DNA from: Verrucomicrobiota bacterium
GTDB lineage: Bacteria > Verrucomicrobiota > Kiritimatiellia > Kiritimatiellales > Tichowtungiaceae
Assembly (NCBI GenBank): GCA_020853375.1
Contig: JADYZA010000204.1
Coordinates: 1-7,014 of the forward strand
Reading direction: 5' to 3'
DNA length: 7,014 bases
The notes below the pieces were generated by a model, which was given only the letters and a program-made list of their open reading frames with translations, did no database searches and was not told where the DNA came from. Each line of letters starts with the position of its first letter. Within the stretch, counting starts at the first letter, position 1. The translations under genes were made by a program, and so were the position numbers. Below, one piece after another: positions 1 through 6,229 of this stretch.

Positions 1-87
1 ACGGTTGTCCAATGTCTGGAACCCGGTGTAAAAATCCTGCGCGAAGGAGCGGTTTCCAGAGCAGAGATTGAACGGGGGATTACATGA
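1..87 (+). CDS. Threonylcarbamoyl-AMP synthase (Sua5/TsaC/YwlC family), C-terminal fragment
   Basis: The frame starting at base 1 is open and ends at TGA 85-87, giving the last 28 residues of a gene that begins left of the window. The fragment starts TVV and contains ILREGAVSRAEIERG. This resembles the end of the YrdC/Sua5 domain, where a (S)TVV strand is followed by a variable stretch and then ILRxGAxSxxEI. The family makes threonylcarbamoyl-AMP from threonine, bicarbonate and ATP for the t6A modification of ANN-decoding tRNAs. The stop overlaps the next gene's start as ATGA, so the two are probably co-transcribed and translationally coupled. The neighbour supports the call, because Sua5 (ywlC) lies close to ywlE in Bacillus. 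Only the tail is visible, so the catalytic core and any C-terminal Sua5 extension cannot be judged; a protein ending this soon after the motif looks like the short TsaC/YrdC form. Confidence 0.75.
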   Translation, partial: TVVQCLEPGVKILREGAVSRAEIERGIT

Positions 88-542
88 AAAAGCTGATTTT
101 TGTCTGTACCGGAAATACCTGCCGCAGTCCGATGGCGGAAGGACTTCTAAATCACCTGCTCGGCCCGGGCTGCGGCTGGGAAATTTCCTCGGCGGGAGTT
201 CATGCAAGCAACGGGTGTCCGGCTAGTTCCGGCGCGGTTGAAGCTCTCCGGATGCTGGGAATTGATCTCTCCGGTCACTTCAGCCGACGGCTGACTCCGG
301 CGATGGTTAAAGAGGCTGACTTGCTCGTCACGATGACCCGCGGACACCTCGACGCGGTGCTGTCGCTGGTTCCGGAAAGCCGGGGCAAAGTTTTCTTGCT
401 AAAATCATTCGGAATCGCAGAATGCGCGGCTGATATTTACGACCCGGTCGGGGAGGCGCTGGACGTTTACTGCCGCGTGCGCGACGAAATTGATGCCGCT
501 TTGCCCGATCTGATTCTTTACATAAAAGAGGACCTGAAATGA
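84..542 (+). CDS. ywlE: Low-molecular-weight phosphatase, YwlE-like (probable protein-arginine phosphatase)
   Basis: This is a 152-residue cytoplasmic enzyme of the low-molecular-weight protein tyrosine phosphatase fold, at the usual family length. The P-loop is at the N-terminus, C8-T-G-N-T-C-R14-S, with C8 as nucleophile and R14 binding phosphate. The general acid is D120 in the D-P pair of [13 protein letters not shown]. Thr12 sits at the P-loop position that in B. subtilis YwlE (Thr11) favours phosphoarginine over phosphotyrosine; tyrosine phosphatases of this fold usually carry a bulkier Ile or Leu there. The best guess is therefore a protein-arginine phosphatase, although tyrosine phosphatase or arsenate-reductase-like activity is not excluded. 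The ATG overlaps the upstream stop (ATGA), with a weak G-rich ribosome binding site at 74-78. The 3' end overlaps the rpiB-glyA start, also as ATGA. No McsB-type arginine kinase is present in the window, so the substrate system is not visible here. Confidence 0.85.
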   Translation: MKKLIFVCTGNTCRSPMAEGLLNHLLGPGCGWEISSAGVHASNGCPASSGAVEALRMLGIDLSGHFSRRLTPAMVKEADLLVTMTRGHLDAVLSLVPESRGKVFLLKSFGIAECAADIYDPVGEALDVYCRVRDEIDAALPDLILYIKEDLK

Positions 543-2221
543 AAATCGTTATTGGTGCGGATCATGGCGGCGTTGAGCTGAAAGCAAAGTTTGCAGCCCT
601 TCTGAAAGCGAAAGGGTTTAACGTCGAGGATGTCGGCGCGAACACCGCCGAAGCGGTTGATTATCCGGATTACGCCGAGCTGGTCGCCCTGCAGGTTTCA
701 CAGGGTCAGGCAGATCAGGGAATTCTGATCTGCAATACCGGTGTTGGCATGAGCATCACGGCCAATAAGTTTCCACGCGTCCGCGCCGCCGTCTGCTGCA
801 CACCGGAAATGGCGAAGCTGGCCCGCATTCATAATGCGGCCAACATTCTCTGCCTCGGCGCGAATAATGCCGCCGATTCCGTTTCGCTGGAGATTCTCGA
901 AGCGTGGCTGGCTAACAAACCGGAAGTTGGCGGACGGCATGAGCGGCGCGTGAATAAAATCAAGGCGATCGGCAAGAGCACCAGCGATGCCATTGCGCTG
1001 TATGACGCCGACTCGGAAATGTACAAAATTCTCCGCGACGAAAACGTCCGCCAGACAAACAATATCGAGCTGATCGCCTCCGAAAACATCGTTTCGCAGG
1101 CCGTCCGCGAAACGCAGGGTTCACGCCTGACCAACAAGTACGCCGAAGGGTATCCGGGCAAGCGCTGGTACAACGGTTGCGAATGTGTGGATGAAGCCGA
1201 ACGGCTCGCCATCGACCGCGCCAAACAGCTTTTCGGCGCGGAACACGTCAATGTTCAGCCGCACTGCGGAAGCAGCACCAATATGGCGGTATATTTTTCC
1301 GTGCTGGAACCAGGCGACACGATTCTCGCCATGAGCCTCGCCGAAGGCGGACACCTGACGCACGGCCACCCGATGAATTTTTCCGGCCGCTTTTTCAAGA
1401 TCATTCCTTACGGCGTCCGTAAAGACACCGAGCAGATCGACTACGATGAAGTGCAGCGGCTGGCGGAAGAACACCGTCCGCGCATGCTGGTCGCCGGGGC
1501 CAGCGCGTATTCGCGCATTATTGATTTCAAACGGTTGCGTAAAATCGCCGACTCCGTTGGCGCGTACCTCACCGTGGATATGGCGCACATCGCTGGCTTG
1601 GTTGCCGCAGGATGCCATCCAAGCCCCGTGCCGGATGCGGATTTCGTCACCACTACCACGCATAAAACCCTGCGCGGCCCGCGCGGCGGAATGATTCTGT
1701 GCAAAGAAAAATTCGCGGCGGATATTGATAAACAGGTTTTCCCCGGTCTTCAGGGCGGCCCGCTGATGCATGTTATCGCCGCCAAAGCGGTCGCCTTCGG
1801 CGAAGCGCTGACGCCAGAATTCAAAGCCTATCAGCAGCAGGTTGTGAAAAACGCCAAGGCGCTGTCCGAAGCGATGCAGGCCAACGGCTTCCGCATCGTT
1901 TCCGGCGGAACAGATAACCATCTGTTACTGGTGGATGTCAGCTCGTGCGGCCTCACGGGAAAAGATGTCGCCAACGCGCTGGATAAAGCGTCGATCACCG
2001 CCAATAAAAATGGAATTCCGTTCGACCAGAAGAGCCCGTTCGTCACTTCCGGCGTGCGGCTTGGAACTCCAGCGGTCACCACGCGCGGGATGAAGGAAGC
2101 GGATATGGTGCAGATTGCCAACTTCTTCAAAGCCGTCACGGAAAACATCAGCGATGAAAAGAAGCTGGCGGAAATTCGTAAAGAGGTGGTTGCCTTCTCA
2201 AACCGCTTTGAGCTTCTGTAA
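539..2221 (+). CDS. Fused ribose-5-phosphate isomerase B / serine hydroxymethyltransferase (RpiB-GlyA)
   Basis: One uninterrupted 560-residue frame carries two full enzymes. Residues 1-146 are RpiB, which interconverts ribulose-5-P and ribose-5-P. It shows GADHGG (D8, H9), the active-site Cys65 in ICNTGVG (the E. coli-type Cys, not the Glu of actinobacterial enzymes), H98 in RIHNAAN, and the phosphate-binding arginines R133 and R137 in GGRHERRV. Residues from about 152 to 560 are GlyA, a PLP enzyme that turns serine and tetrahydrofolate into glycine and methylene-tetrahydrofolate. It shows ELIASEN (177-183), [19 protein letters not shown] (197-215), the PLP-stacking H272 in GGHLTHG, D347 and H350 in VDMAHIAGL, the Schiff-base K376 in TTTTHKT, and the substrate-carboxylate R507 in SGVRLGTP. 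Each part is near its stand-alone length (about 149 and 417 residues in E. coli), with a linker of under ten residues. A good ribosome binding site (AGAGGA, 527-532) lies 6 bases before the ATG, which overlaps the ywlE stop. Both products feed purine synthesis. Confidence 0.93.
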   Translation: MKIVIGADHGGVELKAKFAALLKAKGFNVEDVGANTAEAVDYPDYAELVALQVSQGQADQGILICNTGVGMSITANKFPRVRAAVCCTPEMAKLARIHNAANILCLGANNAADSVSLEILEAWLANKPEVGGRHERRVNKIKAIGKSTSDAIALYDADSEMYKILRDENVRQTNNIELIASENIVSQAVRETQGSRLTNKYAEGYPGKRWYNGCECVDEAERLAIDRAKQLFGAEHVNVQPHCGSSTNMAVYFSVLEPGDTILAMSLAEGGHLTHGHPMNFSGRFFKIIPYGVRKDTEQIDYDEVQRLAEEHRPRMLVAGASAYSRIIDFKRLRKIADSVGAYLTVDMAHIAGLVAAGCHPSPVPDADFVTTTTHKTLRGPRGGMILCKEKFAADIDKQVFPGLQGGPLMHVIAAKAVAFGEALTPEFKAYQQQVVKNAKALSEAMQANGFRIVSGGTDNHLLLVDVSSCGLTGKDVANALDKASITANKNGIPFDQKSPFVTSGVRLGTPAVTTRGMKEADMVQIANFFKAVTENISDEKKLAEIRKEVVAFSNRFELL

Positions 2222-2227
2222 AGCTCA
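2209..2227. repeat. Perfect 7-bp inverted repeat spanning two convergent stop codons
   Basis: TGAGCTT (2209-2215) and AAGCTCA (2221-2227) are exact reverse complements separated by 5 bases (CTGTA). The element covers the TAA of rpiB-glyA (2219-2221) and the TGA of the minus-strand gene (complement of 2225-2227). It could form a modest hairpin at the 3' end of both transcripts. Only three of seven pairs are G-C and neither side is followed by a T-run, so it is not a convincing intrinsic terminator. It may help RNA end formation or stability, or be chance. Confidence 0.35.
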
Positions 2228-2653
2228 CTTGAGGGGCGAAGAAAGCGGTGGCGCGGACTCGCCAGTCAGCGAGAGCGGCGAAGACATCCCGGGAACTGTA
2301 ACGGACTTCAACTGATTGGTGTCCACAGAAGCCGCGATTTCTTCCGCGCCAGGAGCTTTAATTATCGCGCCCGGCCCGCCCGATGCGATCGGTATGCGCC
2401 GGTCAATCAAATGGAGTCCCAGAAAAATTATAAAAAGCGCGGCGACACCGTAGCGTGGCTGGGCAACCATCCACCCGAAACTTTTATCGGGGAAAAGTAA
2501 CAGCGAAGGCATATTGCTGGTCGTGCGAACCGTCCGCATCGTGTTCTGAATATTCTTCTCAACACGGGCCGAATCCGGACGCTCATAACGCTTGAGCGAC
2601 AGCAGACCGGAAATATCCAGACCTTGGACTTCGCTTTTTTCGTTTTCGCTCAT
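2225..2653 (-). CDS. Single-span membrane protein, probable partner or anti-sigma factor of the adjacent ECF sigma factor
   Basis: This 142-residue protein has three parts. The cytoplasmic N-terminus includes LLSLKRYERP (17-26), followed by a charged, probably helical stretch to about residue 43. One hydrophobic segment lies at about 68-84 (YGVAALFIIFLGLHLI), followed by DRR. The C-terminal tail of about 55 residues is rich in Pro, Ser, Gly and Ala and ends in SSPLK. I see no His-Cys zinc-binding anti-sigma (zf-HC2) motif. From memory, short proteins with an LLxLKRYExP start lie downstream of ECF sigma genes in Verrucomicrobia-like bacteria. The ATG overlaps the sigma stop as ATGA, with GGAG 8 bases upstream (2662-2665), so tight coupled expression is likely. 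By position it should bind or anchor the sigma factor, but no catalytic or sensor domain is recognised. Membrane orientation is uncertain: the DRR after the span would suit either topology. Confidence 0.7.
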   Translation of the reverse strand: MSENEKSEVQGLDISGLLSLKRYERPDSARVEKNIQNTMRTVRTTSNMPSLLLFPDKSFGWMVAQPRYGVAALFIIFLGLHLIDRRIPIASGGPGAIIKAPGAEEIAASVDTNQLKSVTVPGMSSPLSLTGESAPPLSSPLK

Positions 2654-3255
2654 TTCACAAACTCCGCCAACTCCGCCTGTAGCCGCTTGTGCGCATGAAA
2701 CAGGCGCGACCTCACGGTTCCTTCCGAACAGCGCATCACGCTGGAGATCTCGGCATGCGGCATTTCCTGAATATCGTGCATCACAACCACGGCCCTGTGC
2801 TTCTCGGACAACTTCAGCATGGCCGCGTTCATTTTCTTCTGAAATTCCCCCAGACTCATTTTCCGCAACACCGATCCTTTGCTGGAAAATTCGCGGTAGG
2901 TTTCGGCGGTTTTGATGTCTGGATCGAATTCGTCAAGTGACGTTGTCTGCCGACGGTTACGCCGCTTGCGGAAGTTGATGGTGCGGTTCATGGCGATCCG
3001 GTAAATCCAGGTGTAAAACCCGGCCTGTTCCCGGAAATGGCCGAGAGCTTTCCAAGCTTTGACAAACGTCTCCTGCGCGAGATCTTCCGCATCTTCCCGG
3101 CTGTTGGTCATGCTATAGACAAATCCGTAGATTCGCCCGTGATAACGCCGAACAAGCTCCTCGTAGGCTGAAAAATCGCCCGCCTGAGAACGATGCACCA
3201 AGTGCAGATCGTCTGGAACTTCGGGGCTAGGTTGTGCTGTGTTATCGGTACTCAT
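2650..3255 (-). CDS. RNA polymerase sigma factor, ECF (RpoE-like) family
   Basis: The protein has 201 residues when started at the ATG at 3255. Region sigma-2 covers about residues 16-103: an AYEELVRRYHGRIY helix, the region 2.2 stretch EDAEDLAQETFVKAW that contacts core polymerase, and WIYRIAMNRTINFRKRRNRR for -10 recognition. A linker of about 35 residues follows, then sigma-4 (about 138-198), in which LSEKHRAVVVMHDIQEMPHAEIS leads into the -35-binding helix-turn-helix CSEGTVRSRLFHAHKRL. There is no sigma-1 or sigma-3 and no long C-terminal extension, as expected for the ECF class. A TTG codon at 3276 would add seven residues. I prefer the ATG because a good -10 box at 3289-3294 puts the transcript start near 3282, leaving no room for a ribosome binding site before the TTG. 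No clear Shine-Dalgarno precedes either start. The gene overlaps the downstream membrane-protein gene by ATGA. Its regulon cannot be read from this window. Confidence 0.9.
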   Translation of the reverse strand: MSTDNTAQPSPEVPDDLHLVHRSQAGDFSAYEELVRRYHGRIYGFVYSMTNSREDAEDLAQETFVKAWKALGHFREQAGFYTWIYRIAMNRTINFRKRRNRRQTTSLDEFDPDIKTAETYREFSSKGSVLRKMSLGEFQKKMNAAMLKLSEKHRAVVVMHDIQEMPHAEISSVMRCSEGTVRSRLFHAHKRLQAELAEFVK

Positions 3256-3288
3256 GTTGAGGGGTTTGATTTCCAATATCTGAAACTG

Positions 3289-3317
3289 CTTATAACTGTT
3301 TTCCCAAACCTTGGAAA
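3289..3317 (-). promoter_or_regulatory. Candidate housekeeping promoter of the sigma-factor gene
   Basis: On the minus strand, TTTCCA (3317-3312, four of six matches to TTGACA) is followed after 17 bases by TATAAG (3294-3289, five of six matches to TATAAT). The predicted transcript start near 3282 gives a leader of about 27 bases to the ATG at 3255. The -35 box lies in the T-tract following the ppdK terminator stem. This is a match by eye only. An ECF-type GGAAAAC is also nearby, but its spacing to a TCAGA is short (14 bases). Confidence 0.4.
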
Positions 3318-3320
3318 AAG

Positions 3321-3350
3321 AAAAGCGCCCCGAAAATCCGGGGCGCTTTT
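3321..3350 (-). terminator. Rho-independent terminator of ppdK
   Basis: AAAAGCGCCCCG (3321-3332) and CGGGGCGCTTTT (3339-3350) form a perfect 12-bp stem with a 6-base loop. Read on the minus strand, the direction of ppdK, the hairpin begins 24 bases after the stop codon. Its own U-rich 3' arm continues into C-T-T-T-T-T at 3320-3315, the classic intrinsic terminator form. It also insulates the downstream sigma-factor gene from ppdK read-through. No plus-strand gene ends nearby, so any bidirectional use is incidental. Confidence 0.92.
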
Positions 3351-3374
3351 TGAACCGTTCACCGGCTCGGACCG

Positions 3375-6128
3375 TTAGCCCTGGATGGCGGCCTGTGCGG
3401 CTGCCAGTCGGGCGATCGGTACGCGGAACGGCGAGCAGCTAACGTAGTTCAGTCCGACTTTACAGCAGAACTTCACGCTGGCCGGGTCGCCGCCGTGTTC
3501 GCCGCAGATCCCACACTTGAGATCCGGACGGGTCGAGCGGCCTTTTTCCACACCCATCTGCACCAGCTGGCCTACGCCGCGCTGGTCGAGGTGCTGGAAC
3601 GGGTCGCACGGCAACAATTTTTCCTGCAGGTAGTCCGGCAGGAAAGAACCGATGTCGTCACGGCTGAAGCCGAATGTCATCTGCGTCAGGTCGTTGGTCC
3701 CGAAGCTGAAGAACTCGGCGGTTTCCGCGATTTCGTCTGCGGTCAGCGCGGCGCGCGGAATTTCGATCATCGTTCCGACCAGATATTTCAGCTTCACTCC
3801 TTCTTTCTTGATCACTTCTTCGGCGGTTTCGCGAACGATCTTCACGAGGAAGTCGAGTTCGGCCTTGGCTCCGACAAGCGGAATCATGATCTCCGGCAGA
3901 ACTTTGACTTTCTTCTTGGCCTTACCGACTTTGCAGGCGGCGGCGATGATCGCGGTGGTCTGCATGACGCAGAGTTCCGGATAAGTTACCGAGAGACGGC
4001 AACCGCGATGTCCAAGCATTGGATTGAATTCGTGCAACTGCTGAACGCGGTCGGAGACCTGTTTCGGCGGCACGTTCAGACGCTTGGCCATTTCGGCCTG
4101 ATCTTTGGCGGTGTGCGGAACGAATTCATGCAGTGGCGGATCGAGCAGGCGGACCGTTACCGGCAGGCCGTCCATCGCCTTGAAGATGCCTTCGAAATCC
4201 TTCTGCTGTAGCTTAAGCAGTTTGGCAAGGGCTTTCTTGCGGCCCGCTTCGTCGTCGGCAATGATGAATTCGCGGATCGCCCAAATACGGTCGCCTTCGA
4301 AGAACATATGCTCGGTGCGGCAAAGACCAATCCCTTCGGCGCCGAACGAACGGGCGTTCTGCGCGTCTTTCGGGGTGTCGGCGTTGGTGCGGACGTTGAT
4401 CTTGCGGTGAGCATCCGACCACTGCGAAACCTGTTCGTACATTTTGTAGATCGGGTGTTTCTTGGCGGCGGCATTGTTGTCCACCACGCCGGAAACGACC
4501 GGACTCGACTGCGTCGGAATCTGGCCTTCATAAACCATGCCGGTTGAGCCGTTCAGGCTGATGAATTCGCCCGCTTTGTAGGCTTTCTTGCCGACGGTGA
4601 CGGTGCGTTTCTTGTAGTCGATCTGTAAGGCGCCTGCGCCGCAGATACAACACTTGCCCCAACCGCGCGCAACAACTGCCGCATGGGAGGTCATACCGCC
4701 GGTCGAGGTGAGCACGCCCTGCGCCGCCCACATGCCGCCGACATCTTCGGGGCTGGTTTCGTGGCGGACGAGAATGACTTGCGCTTTCGGATCTTTCGCC
4801 ACAGCCGCTTCCGCTTCTTTGGCGTCAAAAACAATCTTGCCGACAGCGGCGCCGGGTCCTGCGGGCATCGCGGTGGTGATCAGCTTAGCTTTCTTTTCAG
4901 CCGCAATGTCAAAGATCGGGAACAGCAGCTGTTCGAGGTCTTCGCCGGAAACCGTCATCAGCGCTTCCTTGGCGGTCAGAATTTTGGAAAGCGGCTTGCC
5001 GGTGTAAACATCTTTTCCGGAGACCATTTCAACAGCCCAGCGAACGCCGGCCAGACCGGTGCGCTTGGCATTACGGGTCTGCAACATCCAGAGTTTACCT
5101 TCCTGCACGGTGAATTCCACGTCCTGTGGATATTTGTAGTGCTTCTCGAGACGATCCATAATCTTGAGCAGGTCGGCGTGCGCCTTTTTCCAGATTGGGG
5201 ATTTTTCGTTGGGCATGTCGTCGATATTTTTTGGAGTGCGGATACCCGCCACTACGTCTTCGCCTTGCGCATTGACGAGGTATTCACCCATCGGTTTGGA
5301 GTCGCCTGTTCCGCCGTCGCGGGTGAAGGCCACGCCGGTACCGGATTCGTCGCCCATGTTACCAAAAACCATCGCCTGAACGTTGACGGCGGTGCCGAGC
5401 AGGCCGGTCACCTTGTTGATCTGGCGGTATTTTTCAGCGCGCTCAGAGTTCCACGAACCGAACACGGCCTTAATGGCAAGGTGGAGTTGTTCCATCGGAT
5501 CCTGCGGGAACGGTTTTTTGACATGCGTCTGATAGACCTTCTTATAGATGTCGACCAGCTCTTTGAGCTGTTCGGCGGTCAGGTCGGTGTCTTCTTTGGC
5601 TTTATATTTTTTCTTCAGCTTTTCGATTTCGACTTCGAAGTGGTGGTGTTCGAGGTCGGTATAGGGGCCCATCACGACGTCACCGAACATGTCGATGAAG
5701 CGGCGGTAGCAGTCCCACGCGGTGCGCTCATTGCCGGTCTGCTTGATGAAGCCGAGAACCGACTTGTCGTTCAGGCCGAGATTGAGAACGGTGTCCATCA
5801 TGCCAGGCATCGAGATCGCAGCACCGGAGCGGACGGAAACCAGCAACGGATCATTCGGATCGCCAAGTTTTTTCCCCATCAATTTTTCGAACTTGCTGAG
5901 AGTTTTTTTAAGTTGGTCTTCCATGCCTTCGGGATATTTGCCGCCGCTCTTGCTGTAGCAGGCGCAGGCTTCAGTCGAAATCGTCAGGCCAGGAGGAACC
6001 GGGAGTCCAGCATTGGCCATTTCGGCAAGGTTGGCACCTTTGCCGCCAAGAATGGCCTTCATCGTTTTGTCACCTTCGGTATGTTCTTTACCGAATCCGT
6101 AGAAGTACACGTACTGTTTATTCGCCAT
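3375..6128 (-). CDS. ppdK: Pyruvate, phosphate dikinase (PPDK)
   Basis: This 917-residue cytoplasmic enzyme interconverts pyruvate + ATP + Pi and PEP + AMP + PPi at the pyruvate/PEP node. It serves gluconeogenesis or PPi-linked glycolysis. The N-terminal ATP-binding domain (about 1-360) has GGKGANLAEM (28-37), R100 in SVRSGAAISMPGMMDT, and E338 and Q350, spaced 12 apart like the nucleotide-binding pair of the Clostridium symbiosum enzyme. The swivelling domain (about 420-540) has the phosphohistidine H482 in TSTGGMTSHAAVVARG. T480, two residues before it, matches the threonine that PDRP-type regulators phosphorylate in plant and bacterial PPDK. The C-terminal TIM barrel (about 560-917) has R604, R708 in GHRGCRL, E789 in GTMIEIPRAAL, N812 and D813 in FGTNDLTQ, and catalytic C875 in GICGEHGGDP. 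Length is slightly above the usual 870-880, with small insertions. AGGAG at 6140-6136 lies 7 bases before the ATG. The gene appears monocistronic, with its own candidate promoter and terminator. Confidence 0.97.
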   Translation of the reverse strand: MANKQYVYFYGFGKEHTEGDKTMKAILGGKGANLAEMANAGLPVPPGLTISTEACACYSKSGGKYPEGMEDQLKKTLSKFEKLMGKKLGDPNDPLLVSVRSGAAISMPGMMDTVLNLGLNDKSVLGFIKQTGNERTAWDCYRRFIDMFGDVVMGPYTDLEHHHFEVEIEKLKKKYKAKEDTDLTAEQLKELVDIYKKVYQTHVKKPFPQDPMEQLHLAIKAVFGSWNSERAEKYRQINKVTGLLGTAVNVQAMVFGNMGDESGTGVAFTRDGGTGDSKPMGEYLVNAQGEDVVAGIRTPKNIDDMPNEKSPIWKKAHADLLKIMDRLEKHYKYPQDVEFTVQEGKLWMLQTRNAKRTGLAGVRWAVEMVSGKDVYTGKPLSKILTAKEALMTVSGEDLEQLLFPIFDIAAEKKAKLITTAMPAGPGAAVGKIVFDAKEAEAAVAKDPKAQVILVRHETSPEDVGGMWAAQGVLTSTGGMTSHAAVVARGWGKCCICGAGALQIDYKKRTVTVGKKAYKAGEFISLNGSTGMVYEGQIPTQSSPVVSGVVDNNAAAKKHPIYKMYEQVSQWSDAHRKINVRTNADTPKDAQNARSFGAEGIGLCRTEHMFFEGDRIWAIREFIIADDEAGRKKALAKLLKLQQKDFEGIFKAMDGLPVTVRLLDPPLHEFVPHTAKDQAEMAKRLNVPPKQVSDRVQQLHEFNPMLGHRGCRLSVTYPELCVMQTTAIIAAACKVGKAKKKVKVLPEIMIPLVGAKAELDFLVKIVRETAEEVIKKEGVKLKYLVGTMIEIPRAALTADEIAETAEFFSFGTNDLTQMTFGFSRDDIGSFLPDYLQEKLLPCDPFQHLDQRGVGQLVQMGVEKGRSTRPDLKCGICGEHGGDPASVKFCCKVGLNYVSCSPFRVPIARLAAAQAAIQG

Positions 6129-6135
6129 CAGAGGT

Positions 6136-6140
6136 CTCCT
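6136..6140 (-). promoter_or_regulatory. Ribosome binding site of ppdK
   Basis: The minus strand reads AGGAG and then seven bases before the ATG at 6128, a near-consensus Shine-Dalgarno sequence at good spacing. It fixes the PPDK start at MANKQYVYF, which fits the expected N-terminus of the family. Confidence 0.8.
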
Positions 6141-6175
6141 GTTTGGTGTTGTTTAATCAGCCCTTCGAAAAAGAC

Positions 6176-6195
6176 GCGCCATGCTAGCAAGGCGC
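6176..6195 (-). terminator. Possible weak terminator of the beta-helix protein gene
   Basis: On the minus strand GCGCC (6195-6191) pairs with GGCGC (6180-6176) around a 10-base spacer that is itself nearly self-complementary (TGCTAGCA). After the stem comes GTCTTTTTCG (6175-6166), a T-rich run. It lies about 35 bases after the stop of the upstream gene, so a termination role is plausible. The five-pair stem is short. It also contains the candidate -10 box of ppdK. Confidence 0.4.
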
Positions 6196-6208
6196 ATGAG
6201 GGAGTCAA
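6181..6208 (-). promoter_or_regulatory. Candidate extended -10 promoter of ppdK
   Basis: On the minus strand TTGACT (6208-6203, five of six to consensus) is followed after 16 bases by TAGCAT (6186-6181). The TAGCAT is preceded by TGC, an extended -10 element. The predicted start near 6174 leaves a leader of about 45 bases containing the ribosome binding site. The -10 sits inside the small inverted repeat described at 6176-6195. The match is by eye. Confidence 0.45.
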
Positions 6209-6229
6209 GATGAGTTTGGCAGGCAGCCC

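Noticed and set aside
1121..1921. Minus-strand open frame of 266 codons opposite the GlyA domain
   Set aside because: It is the shadow of the GlyA reading frame, with no family motif and no ribosome binding site or operon context.
2250..2276. GC-rich inverted repeats (GGCG/CGCC) just after the rpiB-glyA stop as a plus-strand terminator
   Set aside because: The stems are short, have no T-run after them, and lie inside the membrane-protein coding region.
2592..2940. Plus-strand frames opposite the sigma-factor gene
   Set aside because: They overlap the conserved sigma-4 and linker coding region on the other strand and have no domain signature.
3256..3276. TTG start at 3276 for the sigma factor, adding seven residues
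   Set aside because: There is no Shine-Dalgarno, and the best -10 box puts the transcript start only about six bases upstream. The ATG at 3255 is the simpler choice.
3278..3305. ECF-type autoregulatory promoter (GGAAAAC and TCAGA) upstream of the sigma gene
   Set aside because: The spacing of 14 bases is shorter than the usual 16-17 for ECF promoters and the -35 match is partial, so I kept only the housekeeping-type candidate.
3495..4211. Plus-strand open frame of 238 codons opposite the PPDK C-terminus
   Set aside because: It is antisense to the conserved PEP/pyruvate barrel, and its composition reflects the opposite strand's codon bias. No motif is recognised.
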